DNA of 64,000 bases from NCBI GenBank assembly GCA_037381915.1, contig JARRQJ010000021.1, positions 21,257 to 85,256 on the forward strand. Direction: 5' to 3'. Below the pieces are notes generated by a model, which worked only from the letters and a program-made list of their open reading frames with translations, was not told the origin of the DNA and made no database searches. The first letter of the stretch is position 1. Each line of letters starts with the position of its first letter. Shown piece by piece: positions 8,904 through 17,226 of the stretch. The position numbers and the translations under genes were made by a program. Origin of the DNA: JARRQJ01 sp037381915 (GTDB taxonomy: Bacteria; Pseudomonadota; Gammaproteobacteria; DRLM01).

Positions 8904-9530
8904 ATGGCAGAGCATACTATTACCGATCGCACCCTGGCCCTCGCCGGGATCTTTCAGGCCGCCAGCCTGGTACAGGAATTGGCCGATCGGGGCAGCGCCG
9001 ATCCCCAGGCCCTGCAGGCAAGTCTGGGAAGTATCTTCCAGGTCGACCCGCCCACGACCGAGGCGATCTTCGGCGGCACCGCCGGGCTTCGTCGGGGCTT
9101 ACAAGACTTGCTGGAACATCTGTCGGGAAACCAGGACTCCCACAAGGCTCAGGTCGTCAAATATGCCATCGGCGTGCTTTACCTGGAGCGGCAACTGGCC
9201 AAACGACCGGAATTGCTGCGCCAGATCCGTGTTGGCATCGAACGCGCCCGCCTGCAGAGCGAGCATTTCTCCCTGACCCATGCAAACATACTGGCCAGTC
9301 TCGCCGGCTGTTACAGTGACACGGTCAGCACCCTGACACCGCGGATTATCGTATCCGGACAACAAGGCCATTTGTCCAATCCGGAAGTCGCCAATACCGT
9401 GCGCGCCCTGTTGTTGGCGGCGATTCGTTCCGCGGTCTTGTGGCGTCAGTGCGGCGGTAATCGCATCCAGTTGCTGTTCGGGCGGCGGCGGCTGATCGCC
9501 AAAGCGCAGCGCCTATTGGACACCATCTGA
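8904..9530 (+). CDS. hflD: High-frequency lysogenization protein HflD homolog
   Basis: 208-aa all-helical membrane-associated protein. In E. coli HflD binds lambda CII; its cellular role is not known. Recognised by its position between mnmA and purB and by ALAGIFQAASLVQELA at the start, AVKYAIGVLYLERQL-like central helix and the C-terminal RSAVLWRQCGGNRIQLLFGRRRL. Starts 21 bp after mnmA. Confidence 0.92.
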   Translation: MAEHTITDRTLALAGIFQAASLVQELADRGSADPQALQASLGSIFQVDPPTTEAIFGGTAGLRRGLQDLLEHLSGNQDSHKAQVVKYAIGVLYLERQLAKRPELLRQIRVGIERARLQSEHFSLTHANILASLAGCYSDTVSTLTPRIIVSGQQGHLSNPEVANTVRALLLAAIRSAVLWRQCGGNRIQLLFGRRRLIAKAQRLLDTI

Positions 9531-9611
9531 TACCGGCGCTCGCGGTTTACTCAAGGCCATCCATTCCGGCAATAGGGTATACTAAGGCCCATTGCATCAC
9601 GCGGAGTTAGC

Positions 9612-10985
9612 ATGGACCTTGCCCTTTCCTCTCTGACGGCGGTTTCCCCGCTGGATGGCCGCTACGGCGACAAGACTGCGGACCTGCGGCCGATATTCAG
9701 CGAATACGGGCTGATGCGCCATCGGGTCCTGGTGGAAATACGCTGGCTGCTGCAGTTGTCGCAGCACGACGGGATCGACGAAGTGCCCTCGCTCGGCCAG
9801 CACGCCGGCAGGATCCTCGACAACATCGTTGAACACTTCAACATCGAAGACGCGCAGCGCATCAAGAACATCGAGCGGACCACCAACCATGACGTCAAGG
9901 CCGTGGAATACTTCGTCAAGGAAAAAATGGTGGGCAACGCCGAGCTGGAAGCCGTCAGTGAATTCACCCACTTCGCCTGCACTTCGGAGGACATCAACAA
10001 TCTCGCCTATGCCCTGATGCTGCGCGAAGCCCGCGGACAGATTATCGCCCCCGCCATGGACGAGATCATCGCCGCCATCGCCCGCCTCGCTCATCGTTAC
10101 GCCGATATTGCCATGCTGTCCCGTACCCACGGCCAGCCGGCCTCGCCGACAACGCTGGGCAAGGAAATGGCCAACACGGTTCATCGTCTCAGACGCCAAC
10201 GCGAGCAGCTGCTCCATACGCCGATCCTGGGAAAGATCAACGGTGCGGTCGGCAACTATAACGCCCATTTGGCGGCGTATCCCGAGGTGGACTGGGAATC
10301 CCTCGCCCGGGAGTTCGTGACCGGACTCGGCCTGGAGTGGAATCCTTACACCACCCAGATCGAGCCCCACGACTACGTCGCGGAATATTTCGATGCGCTG
10401 GCTCGTTTCAATACCGTATTGCTGGATTTTTGCCGCGATGTGTGGAGCTACATTTCGATCGGTTACTTCAAGCAACGGAGCGTGGCCAATGAAGTAGGCT
10501 CATCCACCATGCCCCACAAGGTCAACCCCATAGATTTCGAAAACGCCGAAGGCAACTTGGGACTGGCCAACGCCCTTTTCCAGCATCTCAGCGCCAAACT
10601 GCCGGTATCGCGCTGGCAACGCGACCTGACGGATTCCACCGTATTGCGAAATGTGGGCGCCGGCATTGCTTACAGCATCCTGGCATATCGTTCAATGCTC
10701 AAGGGATTAGCCAAACTCGAAGCGGACGCGGCGCGCCTCCAAGCCGATCTCGACGCCTGCTGGGAAATCCTGGCGGAGGCCGTCCAGACGGTGATGCGCC
10801 GCTATGGCATCGAATCGCCCTATGAAAAGCTCAAGGAACTGACTCGCGGCCAGGCAATCACCCGCGAAAGGCTTCATGCCTTTATCAACACCCTGGAGAT
10901 TCCTCCAAGCGCCAAGGAACAGTTGTTAACACTGACCCCCGCCACCTACATCGGCAACGCCTCGGATCAGGCGCGCCGCATCTAG
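9612..10985 (+). CDS. purB: Adenylosuccinate lyase
   Basis: Catalyses two fumarate-releasing steps of purine synthesis (SAICAR to AICAR, and adenylosuccinate to AMP). 457 aa, same as E. coli PurB (456). The start LTAVSPLDGRYGDKT and the fumarase-superfamily signature SSTMPHKVNPIDFENAE near residue 300 are diagnostic; catalytic His lies in SRTHGQPASPTTLGKE. A TATACT box at 9578-9583 upstream could belong to a private promoter, but its -35 box is poor. Last gene of the rluE-purB run; a 390-bp gap follows. Confidence 0.97.
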   Translation: MDLALSSLTAVSPLDGRYGDKTADLRPIFSEYGLMRHRVLVEIRWLLQLSQHDGIDEVPSLGQHAGRILDNIVEHFNIEDAQRIKNIERTTNHDVKAVEYFVKEKMVGNAELEAVSEFTHFACTSEDINNLAYALMLREARGQIIAPAMDEIIAAIARLAHRYADIAMLSRTHGQPASPTTLGKEMANTVHRLRRQREQLLHTPILGKINGAVGNYNAHLAAYPEVDWESLAREFVTGLGLEWNPYTTQIEPHDYVAEYFDALARFNTVLLDFCRDVWSYISIGYFKQRSVANEVGSSTMPHKVNPIDFENAEGNLGLANALFQHLSAKLPVSRWQRDLTDSTVLRNVGAGIAYSILAYRSMLKGLAKLEADAARLQADLDACWEILAEAVQTVMRRYGIESPYEKLKELTRGQAITRERLHAFINTLEIPPSAKEQLLTLTPATYIGNASDQARRI

Positions 10986-11134
10986 CGTAGCGCGCGCGAG
11001 CATCTCCGGAACGGACGGGCGGCGACGCTCTTCGAGACGGGCCGCTGATTTATTCTGAGTTGTATCAGCGCTGGGCGCCGACGCCGGCGCCTCCATTAAA
11101 GTTCGGCCTGCGAAATCCGATACGTCCCTTGACA

Positions 11135-11261
11135 CAGGTAGCGGCAACTCTCATCCCCCAACCCCCCTGTCGCTACCTGAGCCACCCACTGAGCCCCAAT
11201 CACGCATTGGGCCGTCTCGGCCACCCTGAGCCCCGGCATGCCAAGTGCCGGGGCTTTTTTT
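11135..11261 (+). ncRNA. Candidate structured small RNA or complex 3' leader between purB and rnd
   Basis: Three hairpins follow one another in the 393-bp gap. Hairpin 1: 12-bp stem 11135-11146 / 11168-11179 (CAGGTAGCGGCA with CGCTACCTG arm, one G-U) with an unpaired loop that contains two C-runs, five and six bases long. Hairpin 2: CCCAAT (11195-11200) with ATTGGG (11206-11211). Hairpin 3 is a textbook intrinsic terminator ending in seven T. No matching RNA family (tmRNA, 4.5S, 6S, RNase P) was recognised. No convincing promoter was found, so it may be the processed 3' UTR of purB rather than an independent transcript. Confidence 0.45.
11229..11261 (+). terminator. Rho-independent terminator after purB
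   Basis: Perfect 10-bp stem AGCCCCGGCA / TGCCGGGGCT (11229-11238 and 11246-11255), 7-nt loop, then a run of T to 11261. It ends either the purB message or the candidate small RNA. Confidence 0.9.
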
Positions 11262-11378
11262 GTCTGTTACGCAACGGTGAATTCTCCAGGCACGGCCCAG
11301 CCGCCGGCTATAGCGGCGGAGCTATCCCATAGCTAAGCGAGGTGGCCGCCCAGCCCGTTGCTTGCTATGCTGCGCGCC

Positions 11379-12542
11379 ATGAAGGATTTCAACGACTATT
11401 TGCTGATCGATACGACCCCCGCCCTGGCAGAGCTTTGTTCCCGGCTTCAGGATGCCACCTGGCTGGCAGTCGACACGGAATTCCTGCGTGAAAGCACTTA
11501 TTATCCCAAACTCTGCTTAGTGCAGATCGCTACCCCGGAGTTGGTCGCCTGTATCGATACCATCTCCATCGGGGATATAACGCCATTCCTCGATCTCGTC
11601 TACGATACAAAGATCACCAAGGTCATGCACGCCGCCCGGCAGGACCTGGAAATTTTTCATCGTCTGCGCGGAAACCTACCTCGACCGCTCTTCGACTCGC
11701 AATTAGCGGCGCCGTTAGTGGGCTATCCCGAACAAATGGGTTATGCTCCCCTGGTAGACGCCTTGCTCGGCGTACATCTGAGCAAGGCCCATACCCGCAC
11801 CGATTGGTCCCATCGTCCGCTCAGCGACGCTCAACTCCATTATGCCGCCGATGATGTACGTTATCTCGCGCAACTCTATCCCCTGTTGCGCGACAAACTG
11901 GAACAGTTACACCGCCTTGATTGGCTCTCCGGCGACTTCGCCGCCTTGATCGATCCCGGCCAATACGAACGGCCGCCCGAACAGGCCTGGCTGAGGATAA
12001 AAGGCATTCAACACCTGCGCGGCCACCGCCTCGCCGCCCTTCAGTCGCTTGCCGCCTGGCGCGAGCGAACCGCCCGCAGCGAAGATCGGCCACGTAACTG
12101 GCTGCTGCGCGACGACACTCTCATCGACTTGGCGAAAATACAACCCGGGGATAAATCCGCCTTATTGCGCATCCGCGGCGTCAACGCCCAGGTGGCGCAT
12201 AGACACGGCGAGGTTTTGTTGAAGCTCATAGAAAAGAGCAAAGACCTCGAACCCGAACCTTTGCCGGCTGCGGCCGTGCATACCCGCCCCGGCGCCGGAC
12301 AGGAAACCGTCGTGGAATTGTTATTAACGGCGGCGAGCCTGCTGGGGGAACAGCATCGCATCAATCCAACGCTCATCACCAACCGCAAGGAACTGGCACG
12401 CTTGATCCAGGGTGATCTCCAGCTCAATCTCCTGCAGGGCTGGCGGCGCAAACTCGCGGGGGAATCCTTGCTGGCGGTACTGCGGGGCGAGTATGGCCTG
12501 CGGGTGATCGACGGTAAGGTGCACCTGGAAAAAACGGCTTAG
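11379..12542 (+). CDS. rnd: Ribonuclease D
   Basis: 3'-5' exoribonuclease for tRNA maturation, 387 aa from ATG 11379. DEDD residues are seen in LAVDTEFLRE (Asp and Glu near residue 30), HAARQDLEIF, and HYAADDVRYL; the HRDC domain follows from about residue 210. Upstream TTG 11358 and ATG 11367 are also in frame; 11379 matches the family N-terminus best and none has a clear ribosome site. Its stop overlaps the end of the convergent VOC gene by 4 bp. Confidence 0.94.
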   Translation: MKDFNDYLLIDTTPALAELCSRLQDATWLAVDTEFLRESTYYPKLCLVQIATPELVACIDTISIGDITPFLDLVYDTKITKVMHAARQDLEIFHRLRGNLPRPLFDSQLAAPLVGYPEQMGYAPLVDALLGVHLSKAHTRTDWSHRPLSDAQLHYAADDVRYLAQLYPLLRDKLEQLHRLDWLSGDFAALIDPGQYERPPEQAWLRIKGIQHLRGHRLAALQSLAAWRERTARSEDRPRNWLLRDDTLIDLAKIQPGDKSALLRIRGVNAQVAHRHGEVLLKLIEKSKDLEPEPLPAAAVHTRPGAGQETVVELLLTAASLLGEQHRINPTLITNRKELARLIQGDLQLNLLQGWRRKLAGESLLAVLRGEYGLRVIDGKVHLEKTA

Positions 12543-12913
12543 GCCTGTTCGACGAACTCCAGGGCGTTGCCGTCGGGATCGCGGCAAAACAAGGCCTTCC
12601 TTCCCGACCGGCTGCGCGTATACGCGATGCCCGCCGCGTCCAGAGCCATTCGCAGTTCCTCCACGTCGGAAACGCCCAGGGCGACATGCCGGTCGCGCCC
12701 ACCGTGGGCGGGACGTCCCGTCACCGGATCGGGATTGGGCAATTCCATGAGGTGGATCTGCTGGCGACCCATCCGCAGCCAGGCGCCGGGATAGCCCAGG
12801 TCGGGACGCCTGGCATCCCTCTCCAGGCCCAAGACCCCTTGATAGAATTCCAGGGAACGCGCCGTGTTCTCCACCAGCAAACCGGCATGCAAGACATCAT
12901 TGATCGTGAACAT
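12539..12913 (-). CDS. VOC-family (glyoxalase/bleomycin resistance-like) protein
   Basis: 124 aa, a single vicinal-oxygen-chelate domain with two beta-alpha-beta-beta-beta halves: VLHAGLLVENTARSLEFYQGVLGLE at the start and HVALGVSDVEELRMALDAAGIAY then DPDGNALEFVEQA at the end. Likely metal ligands are the His near residue 9, the His in DRHVALG and Glu near 121. Glyoxalase I function is possible but the sequence only supports the superfamily. It is convergent with rnd and divergent from the FGGY kinase. Confidence 0.82.
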   Translation of the reverse strand: MFTINDVLHAGLLVENTARSLEFYQGVLGLERDARRPDLGYPGAWLRMGRQQIHLMELPNPDPVTGRPAHGGRDRHVALGVSDVEELRMALDAAGIAYTRSRSGRKALFCRDPDGNALEFVEQA

Positions 12914-13026
12914 AGTGTCCTATTCTTAAAACGGCGCCGCCATGCCGCTGTCGTGACCCATCGAGGCGGCGACGATCCGCGCCGATGTACAATTCCCCCT
13001 GGCCCGTCGTCCAAGCAGGAGCGCAG

Positions 13027-14457
13027 TTGAACCCGAATACTCCCCTATACCTGGCCATCGATCAAGGCGGACACGCCAGCCGTGCCTCGCTGGTCACGGC
13101 GGACGGCGCCGTCATCGGCAGCGCCCGTGTCCCTGTTCAGACCCGGCACAAAGCAGCGGAACAAGTCGAACATGACCCGGAGGACATGGTGGCATCGGTC
13201 CGGGCGGCGATCAACGAAGCCGTGGCCTGCACGGGCCCCGCACCCATTATGGCCGCCGGACTGGCAACGCAGCGTTCTTCGGTGGTGTGCTGGGAGCTCG
13301 ACAGCGGCGCGGCGCTGTCCCCGGTCCTCAGCTGGCAGGACCGCCGCACGGCCGGCTGGCTCGAGCAGCTTGCGGAACATGCCGCGGAAATCCGGCAACG
13401 CACCGGCCTGCCCCTATCACCGCATTATGGCGCAAGCAAGCTACGCTGGTGCCTGGATCACCTTCCCGCTGTGAAGGAGGCCTGGAAAGACGGGCGACTC
13501 GCCTGGGGACCCTTGGCCAGCTTCTTGACATACCGTCTTACGGAGGAAAAGACCCTGGCCGCTGATCCGGCCAACGCCTCACGCACCTTGTTATGGAGTC
13601 TTGACGACGGTGACTGGGACCCGCGTCTTGCGGAGCTGTTCGGCGTGCCGACCGGAGCATTACCCCCGTGCGCCGACACGCGCCAGGCCTGGGGGCATAT
13701 CGCTGTCGAGCAACGGCGCATCCCGCTCGCAGTGGTGACCGGCGACCAATCCGCCGCCTTATTCGCCGCCGGTCAGCGCGAATCCAGGGTAATGATCAAT
13801 CTCGGCACCGGAGCCTTCCTGCAACAAGGTCTGCCGCACCGTCCCCCGCCCTCCCGCCTGCTCGCCGGTTTGGCGTTCCAGGCTGCGACACGGCGGGTCT
13901 ACGCCCTCGAGGGCACCGTCAACGGCGCGGGCAGTGCCTTGTCCTGGGTGGCCGGGGAGTTGGACCTGGAACAGGGGGAACTCTTTCGGCGCCTGCCGGG
14001 CTGGCTGAACAGCTGCAAACGACCGCCGCTATTCCTCAACGGCATCGCCGGGCTGGGAACGCCGTACATGCGCCCGATCTTCGCATCGCGTTTCATCGGA
14101 GAGGGATCGTCTGTGGAAAAGTGCGTGGCGGTGTGCGAGAGCATCGTCTTCCTGTTGCAGATCAATCTGGAGGAGATGGCCGCTGGCGGCTGTCCCGCGC
14201 GGGAAATCATCATCAGCGGCGGACTTTCCGAACTGGACGGCCTTTGTCAACGCCTCGCCGATCTGAGCGGTCTGCCCGTGTACCGTCCGCAGAATCACGA
14301 GGCCACCGTCCAAGGCTTGATCCATTTGCTGGCACATGGTGCAAGGCCCATGACGGATGCAGATATGGGAACGGGCTTCCTGCCCCGGAATCACCACGAC
14401 CTGCACAGCCGTTATCGCGCGTGGCACGGCGTACTGGACGCCGCACTGCTTAAATAA
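13027..14457 (+). CDS. FGGY-family carbohydrate kinase, probably glycerol kinase-like
   Basis: 476 aa. N-terminal ATPase fold begins LYLAIDQGGHASRASLV (phosphate-1 loop), and the second half has VTGDQSAALFAAG and INLGTGAFLQQG (phosphate-2), then an IISGGLSELDGLCQRLADL adenosine loop. TTG at 13027 is the likely start: AGGAG lies 6 bp before it and similarity begins there; an upstream frame to 12985 is less likely. The two following genes, a glycerophosphodiesterase and a GlpD-like oxidase, suggest the substrate is glycerol, but the FGGY family includes many sugar kinases and substrate cannot be read from sequence. Confidence 0.85.
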   Translation: MNPNTPLYLAIDQGGHASRASLVTADGAVIGSARVPVQTRHKAAEQVEHDPEDMVASVRAAINEAVACTGPAPIMAAGLATQRSSVVCWELDSGAALSPVLSWQDRRTAGWLEQLAEHAAEIRQRTGLPLSPHYGASKLRWCLDHLPAVKEAWKDGRLAWGPLASFLTYRLTEEKTLAADPANASRTLLWSLDDGDWDPRLAELFGVPTGALPPCADTRQAWGHIAVEQRRIPLAVVTGDQSAALFAAGQRESRVMINLGTGAFLQQGLPHRPPPSRLLAGLAFQAATRRVYALEGTVNGAGSALSWVAGELDLEQGELFRRLPGWLNSCKRPPLFLNGIAGLGTPYMRPIFASRFIGEGSSVEKCVAVCESIVFLLQINLEEMAAGGCPAREIIISGGLSELDGLCQRLADLSGLPVYRPQNHEATVQGLIHLLAHGARPMTDADMGTGFLPRNHHDLHSRYRAWHGVLDAALLK

Positions 14458-14563
14458 ATCGCTCGAATTGAATAAAATGCTGTTAAAACATCACAAATAC
14501 ATTGCCAAGCCCGGCGACTAACGTGTACATTTTTTCGGGCTCGACAGCAGAAAGGATAGAGGC

Positions 14564-15319
14564 ATGGAGGCACCGCAACTCATCGCCCACCGGGGATATC
14601 CCCGGCGATACCCGGAAAACACCCTGGAAGGGATGGTCGCTGCCATCAAGGCGGGGGCATGTTTTGTGGAGTTCGACGTGCAATTCACCGCTGACAGCGT
14701 CCCCGTGCTGTTGCACGACGCCAGCCTGATGCGGACCACCGGGACCCGGGGACGCATCGTCAATACCGACCTGGAAAAACTCGCCAACCTGCCGGCCAAT
14801 GAACCGAGCCGCTTCGGTAAACGCTTTCGCACCTTTACCATCCCGACACTCGCCGCGGCGGTGGAGCTGCTGCGCGAGTATCCCCGCGTTGTACCCTTCA
14901 TAGAACTCAAGGAAGAAAGCCTGGAGAAACTCGGACGGGAAATCGCGGTGAAAACCGCCCTTGCCGTGTTGAACCCGATCCAATCGCGCTGTGTCGTCAT
15001 TTCCTATGACATCCTGGCCCTGCGTTGTGCCCGCGCCATGGGCGCCAAGCGCATCGGCTGGGTGATGAAGAATTGGACCCAGGACGCCCTGACCCGCGCC
15101 ACCGAACTGGTGCCGGACTTCCTCATCTGTAATCACACCAAACTACCCAAGGCCCCGGCGCCGTTGTGGCACGGCCCATGGAAATGGGTGTTTTATGACG
15201 TAACCCAGGCCAAGCTGGCCTTGCAGTTGGCCGCGCGCGGCGCCTCGTTGATCGAAACCATGGCCATCGGTGAAATGCTGAAGAACCCGCAGCTGAAGCG
15301 CGGGGGATGCTTTGATTGA
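14564..15319 (+). CDS. Glycerophosphodiester phosphodiesterase
   Basis: 251-aa cytoplasmic GDPD with a TIM-barrel fold; no signal peptide. Catalytic blocks HRGYPRRYPENTLEG near residue 9-23, FVEFDVQFTAD near 37 and PVLLHDASLMRTT are intact, as is the Glu-Lys of PFIELKEE. It hydrolyses deacylated phospholipids to glycerol-3-phosphate and an alcohol. It lies 106 bp after the kinase and overlaps the next gene, which would oxidise the product, by 8 bp. Confidence 0.93.
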   Translation: MEAPQLIAHRGYPRRYPENTLEGMVAAIKAGACFVEFDVQFTADSVPVLLHDASLMRTTGTRGRIVNTDLEKLANLPANEPSRFGKRFRTFTIPTLAAAVELLREYPRVVPFIELKEESLEKLGREIAVKTALAVLNPIQSRCVVISYDILALRCARAMGAKRIGWVMKNWTQDALTRATELVPDFLICNHTKLPKAPAPLWHGPWKWVFYDVTQAKLALQLAARGASLIETMAIGEMLKNPQLKRGGCFD

Positions 15320-16499
15320 GCGTTATGACGTCGTAGTCATCGGTGGCGGCATACACGGGGTGGGGGTAGCACAGGCCGCGGCGGCGCAAGGTTACTCCGT
15401 ACTGGTTCTGGAACAGACGGCGCTCGCAGCCGGGACTTCCAGCCGCTCCAGCAAACTGATTCACGGCGGGCTGCGTTACTTGGAAAGCGCGCAATTCTCC
15501 CTGGTGCGCGAGTGTTTGCACGAGCGTGCCCTGCTGCTCAAGCTGGCGCCGGAACTGGTGCACCTGCGGCCCTTTTACCTGCCTGTGTACCGCCACACCC
15601 GGCGTCGTCCCTGGAAGGTCCGCGTGGGTTTGACGCTCTACGATCTGCTGGCCGGCGGCAGCAAGGTATCGCCGTCTTCCACGCTGTCCCGTCACCATTG
15701 GGAGCGCTTGGACGGCCTCATCACCGATGATCTGGAGGCGGTATTTTGTTATCCCGATGCCCAGACCGACGATGTCGCCCTCACCCGCGCGGTGATGCAG
15801 TCGGCCCAGGAACTGGGAGCGGAGTTGTGTATGCCCGCGTTGTTACAGCGCGTGGACTGTCATGCCCACGGTGCGACCGTCCACTATCAAATGGGAGAGC
15901 AAGGCCATCAATGTGAATGTTTCGCGGTGGTAAACGCCGCCGGGCCTTGGGTCAACGAGGTCCTGAGCAAGGTCAGTCCCAGTCCACGGCAAATCAAAAT
16001 CGAGCTGGTGGCGGGCACCCACATCGTGGTCCCGGAACCCTTGACCCAAGGCATCTACTACCTGGAGGCCCCGCGGGATCATCGCGCGGTGTTCGTGATG
16101 CCCTGGCGCCGTAAGACTCTGGTCGGCACCACGGAAACCATTTATCAAGGCGACCCTTCGCTGGTCCGACCCCTAAACAGTGAGATCGATTACCTGTGGG
16201 AAACCTTCAGCCATTATTTCCCCCACTATCGCCAGACCCCGCCAAATATTTTCGCGGTATTCGCCGGCTTGCGGGTACTCCCCGCCAAGGGGGGCAGTCC
16301 GTTCGGTCGCTCCCGGGAAACCATCCTCCATCCTGATCATCCCGCCAAGCCCCGGGTGCTCACCGTCTACGGTGGCAAACTGACCGCTTACCGCGCTACC
16401 GCCGCCGCGGTCATGGCGCGGCTGCGTCCCAGTCTCCCGTCACGCAAGGCCGTTGCCACCACTGATACCCTGCCTCTAAAACCGGCTCCCTCTGCCTGA
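15312..16499 (+). CDS. FAD-dependent glycerol-3-phosphate dehydrogenase-like oxidase, short form
   Basis: 395-aa DAO-superfamily flavoprotein. Rossmann motif VVIGGGIHGVGVAQAAAAQGYSVLVLE at the start, SSRSSKLIHGGLRYLE (typical of GlpD), TDDVALTRAVMQSAQELGA, and a C-terminal GGKLTAYRATAAAVMARL. Full-length GlpD is about 500 aa or more; here the C-terminal helical cap domain after the GGKLT motif is missing. Start is TTG 15312, overlapping the GDPD stop, so translation is coupled. Membrane quinone is the expected electron acceptor by family. Confidence 0.85.
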   Translation: MIERYDVVVIGGGIHGVGVAQAAAAQGYSVLVLEQTALAAGTSSRSSKLIHGGLRYLESAQFSLVRECLHERALLLKLAPELVHLRPFYLPVYRHTRRRPWKVRVGLTLYDLLAGGSKVSPSSTLSRHHWERLDGLITDDLEAVFCYPDAQTDDVALTRAVMQSAQELGAELCMPALLQRVDCHAHGATVHYQMGEQGHQCECFAVVNAAGPWVNEVLSKVSPSPRQIKIELVAGTHIVVPEPLTQGIYYLEAPRDHRAVFVMPWRRKTLVGTTETIYQGDPSLVRPLNSEIDYLWETFSHYFPHYRQTPPNIFAVFAGLRVLPAKGGSPFGRSRETILHPDHPAKPRVLTVYGGKLTAYRATAAAVMARLRPSLPSRKAVATTDTLPLKPAPSA

Positions 16500-16584
16500 A
16501 TCCCGGCCGACTGCGGATTGAAGCCTCGCGCCCATCCGCCGATAAAGAGACAACCTCAGTTCAACCGGGAACAGGTAAATTTTC

Positions 16585-17034
16585 ATGTCCACGATTCGCA
16601 AGCTACCGTTACTGGGGATGATTCTGATCCTCGCACCCTTGTCGGCCCAGGCCGTCTTCTACAAATGGGTCGACGAAAACGGCGTGACTCAATACACGCA
16701 AAGCCCACCGCCGTCCGGCGGCTACCAGGAGATGTCCTCGCCCCCTCCGCCGGCCTCGACTTCGGAACAGCAACCGGCGGCGACGGCTTCCCCTCAGCAG
16801 GATTCCACGAGCGCGCCGGCAAAGACGCCATCTCCGGATCCGCAGATGCAAGCCAAGCGCCAACACGCGCTAGAACAAAATTGCCAGATCGCCCGACAGA
16901 ACCTCGACCTGCTGGAAAATCATGCCCGCTTACGTGTCAAGGCTGCGGACGGCTCCCTCCGGGTCATGAGCGAACAAGAAAAACAGGCCAAGCTGGAGGA
17001 GACCCGCAAGATGCTAGACGAGAACTGCCGGTAG
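16585..17034 (+). CDS. DUF4124 domain periplasmic protein
   Basis: 149 aa. A signal peptide (KLPLLGMILILAPLSAQA) is followed at once by the DUF4124 core AVFYKWVDENGVTQYTQSPPP, then a long Pro/Ser/Gln-rich linker (about residues 45-85) and a charged helical tail. The family is common in gammaproteobacteria; its role is unknown. It stands alone between the glycerol operon and the aldolase gene. Confidence 0.85.
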   Translation: MSTIRKLPLLGMILILAPLSAQAVFYKWVDENGVTQYTQSPPPSGGYQEMSSPPPPASTSEQQPAATASPQQDSTSAPAKTPSPDPQMQAKRQHALEQNCQIARQNLDLLENHARLRVKAADGSLRVMSEQEKQAKLEETRKMLDENCR

Positions 17035-17110
17035 GAACACCGCGGGCCCGGTGCCGCCGTCGATCGCCTCCTTTTCCCTAGCAACCCGGAAAACTCGTTT
17101 CAGAAACCGT

Positions 17111-17116
17111 TATAAT
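17111..17116 (+). promoter_or_regulatory. Candidate -10 box upstream of the aldolase/SDR gene
   Basis: A consensus TATAAT lies 110 bp before the aldolase start. No good -35 hexamer is found 16-18 bp upstream, so an activator may be needed, or the match is fortuitous. Confidence 0.3.
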
Positions 17117-17226
17117 CCCGCCACTGACGAACACCAGCTCTCCCCCGCACCAGGCTTGCGATTCCTCCGCAGCCGGCCGGTGCGGAGAGCATTGTTCATT
17201 ATTAGGCCGGCAATCGGACAAACTCC

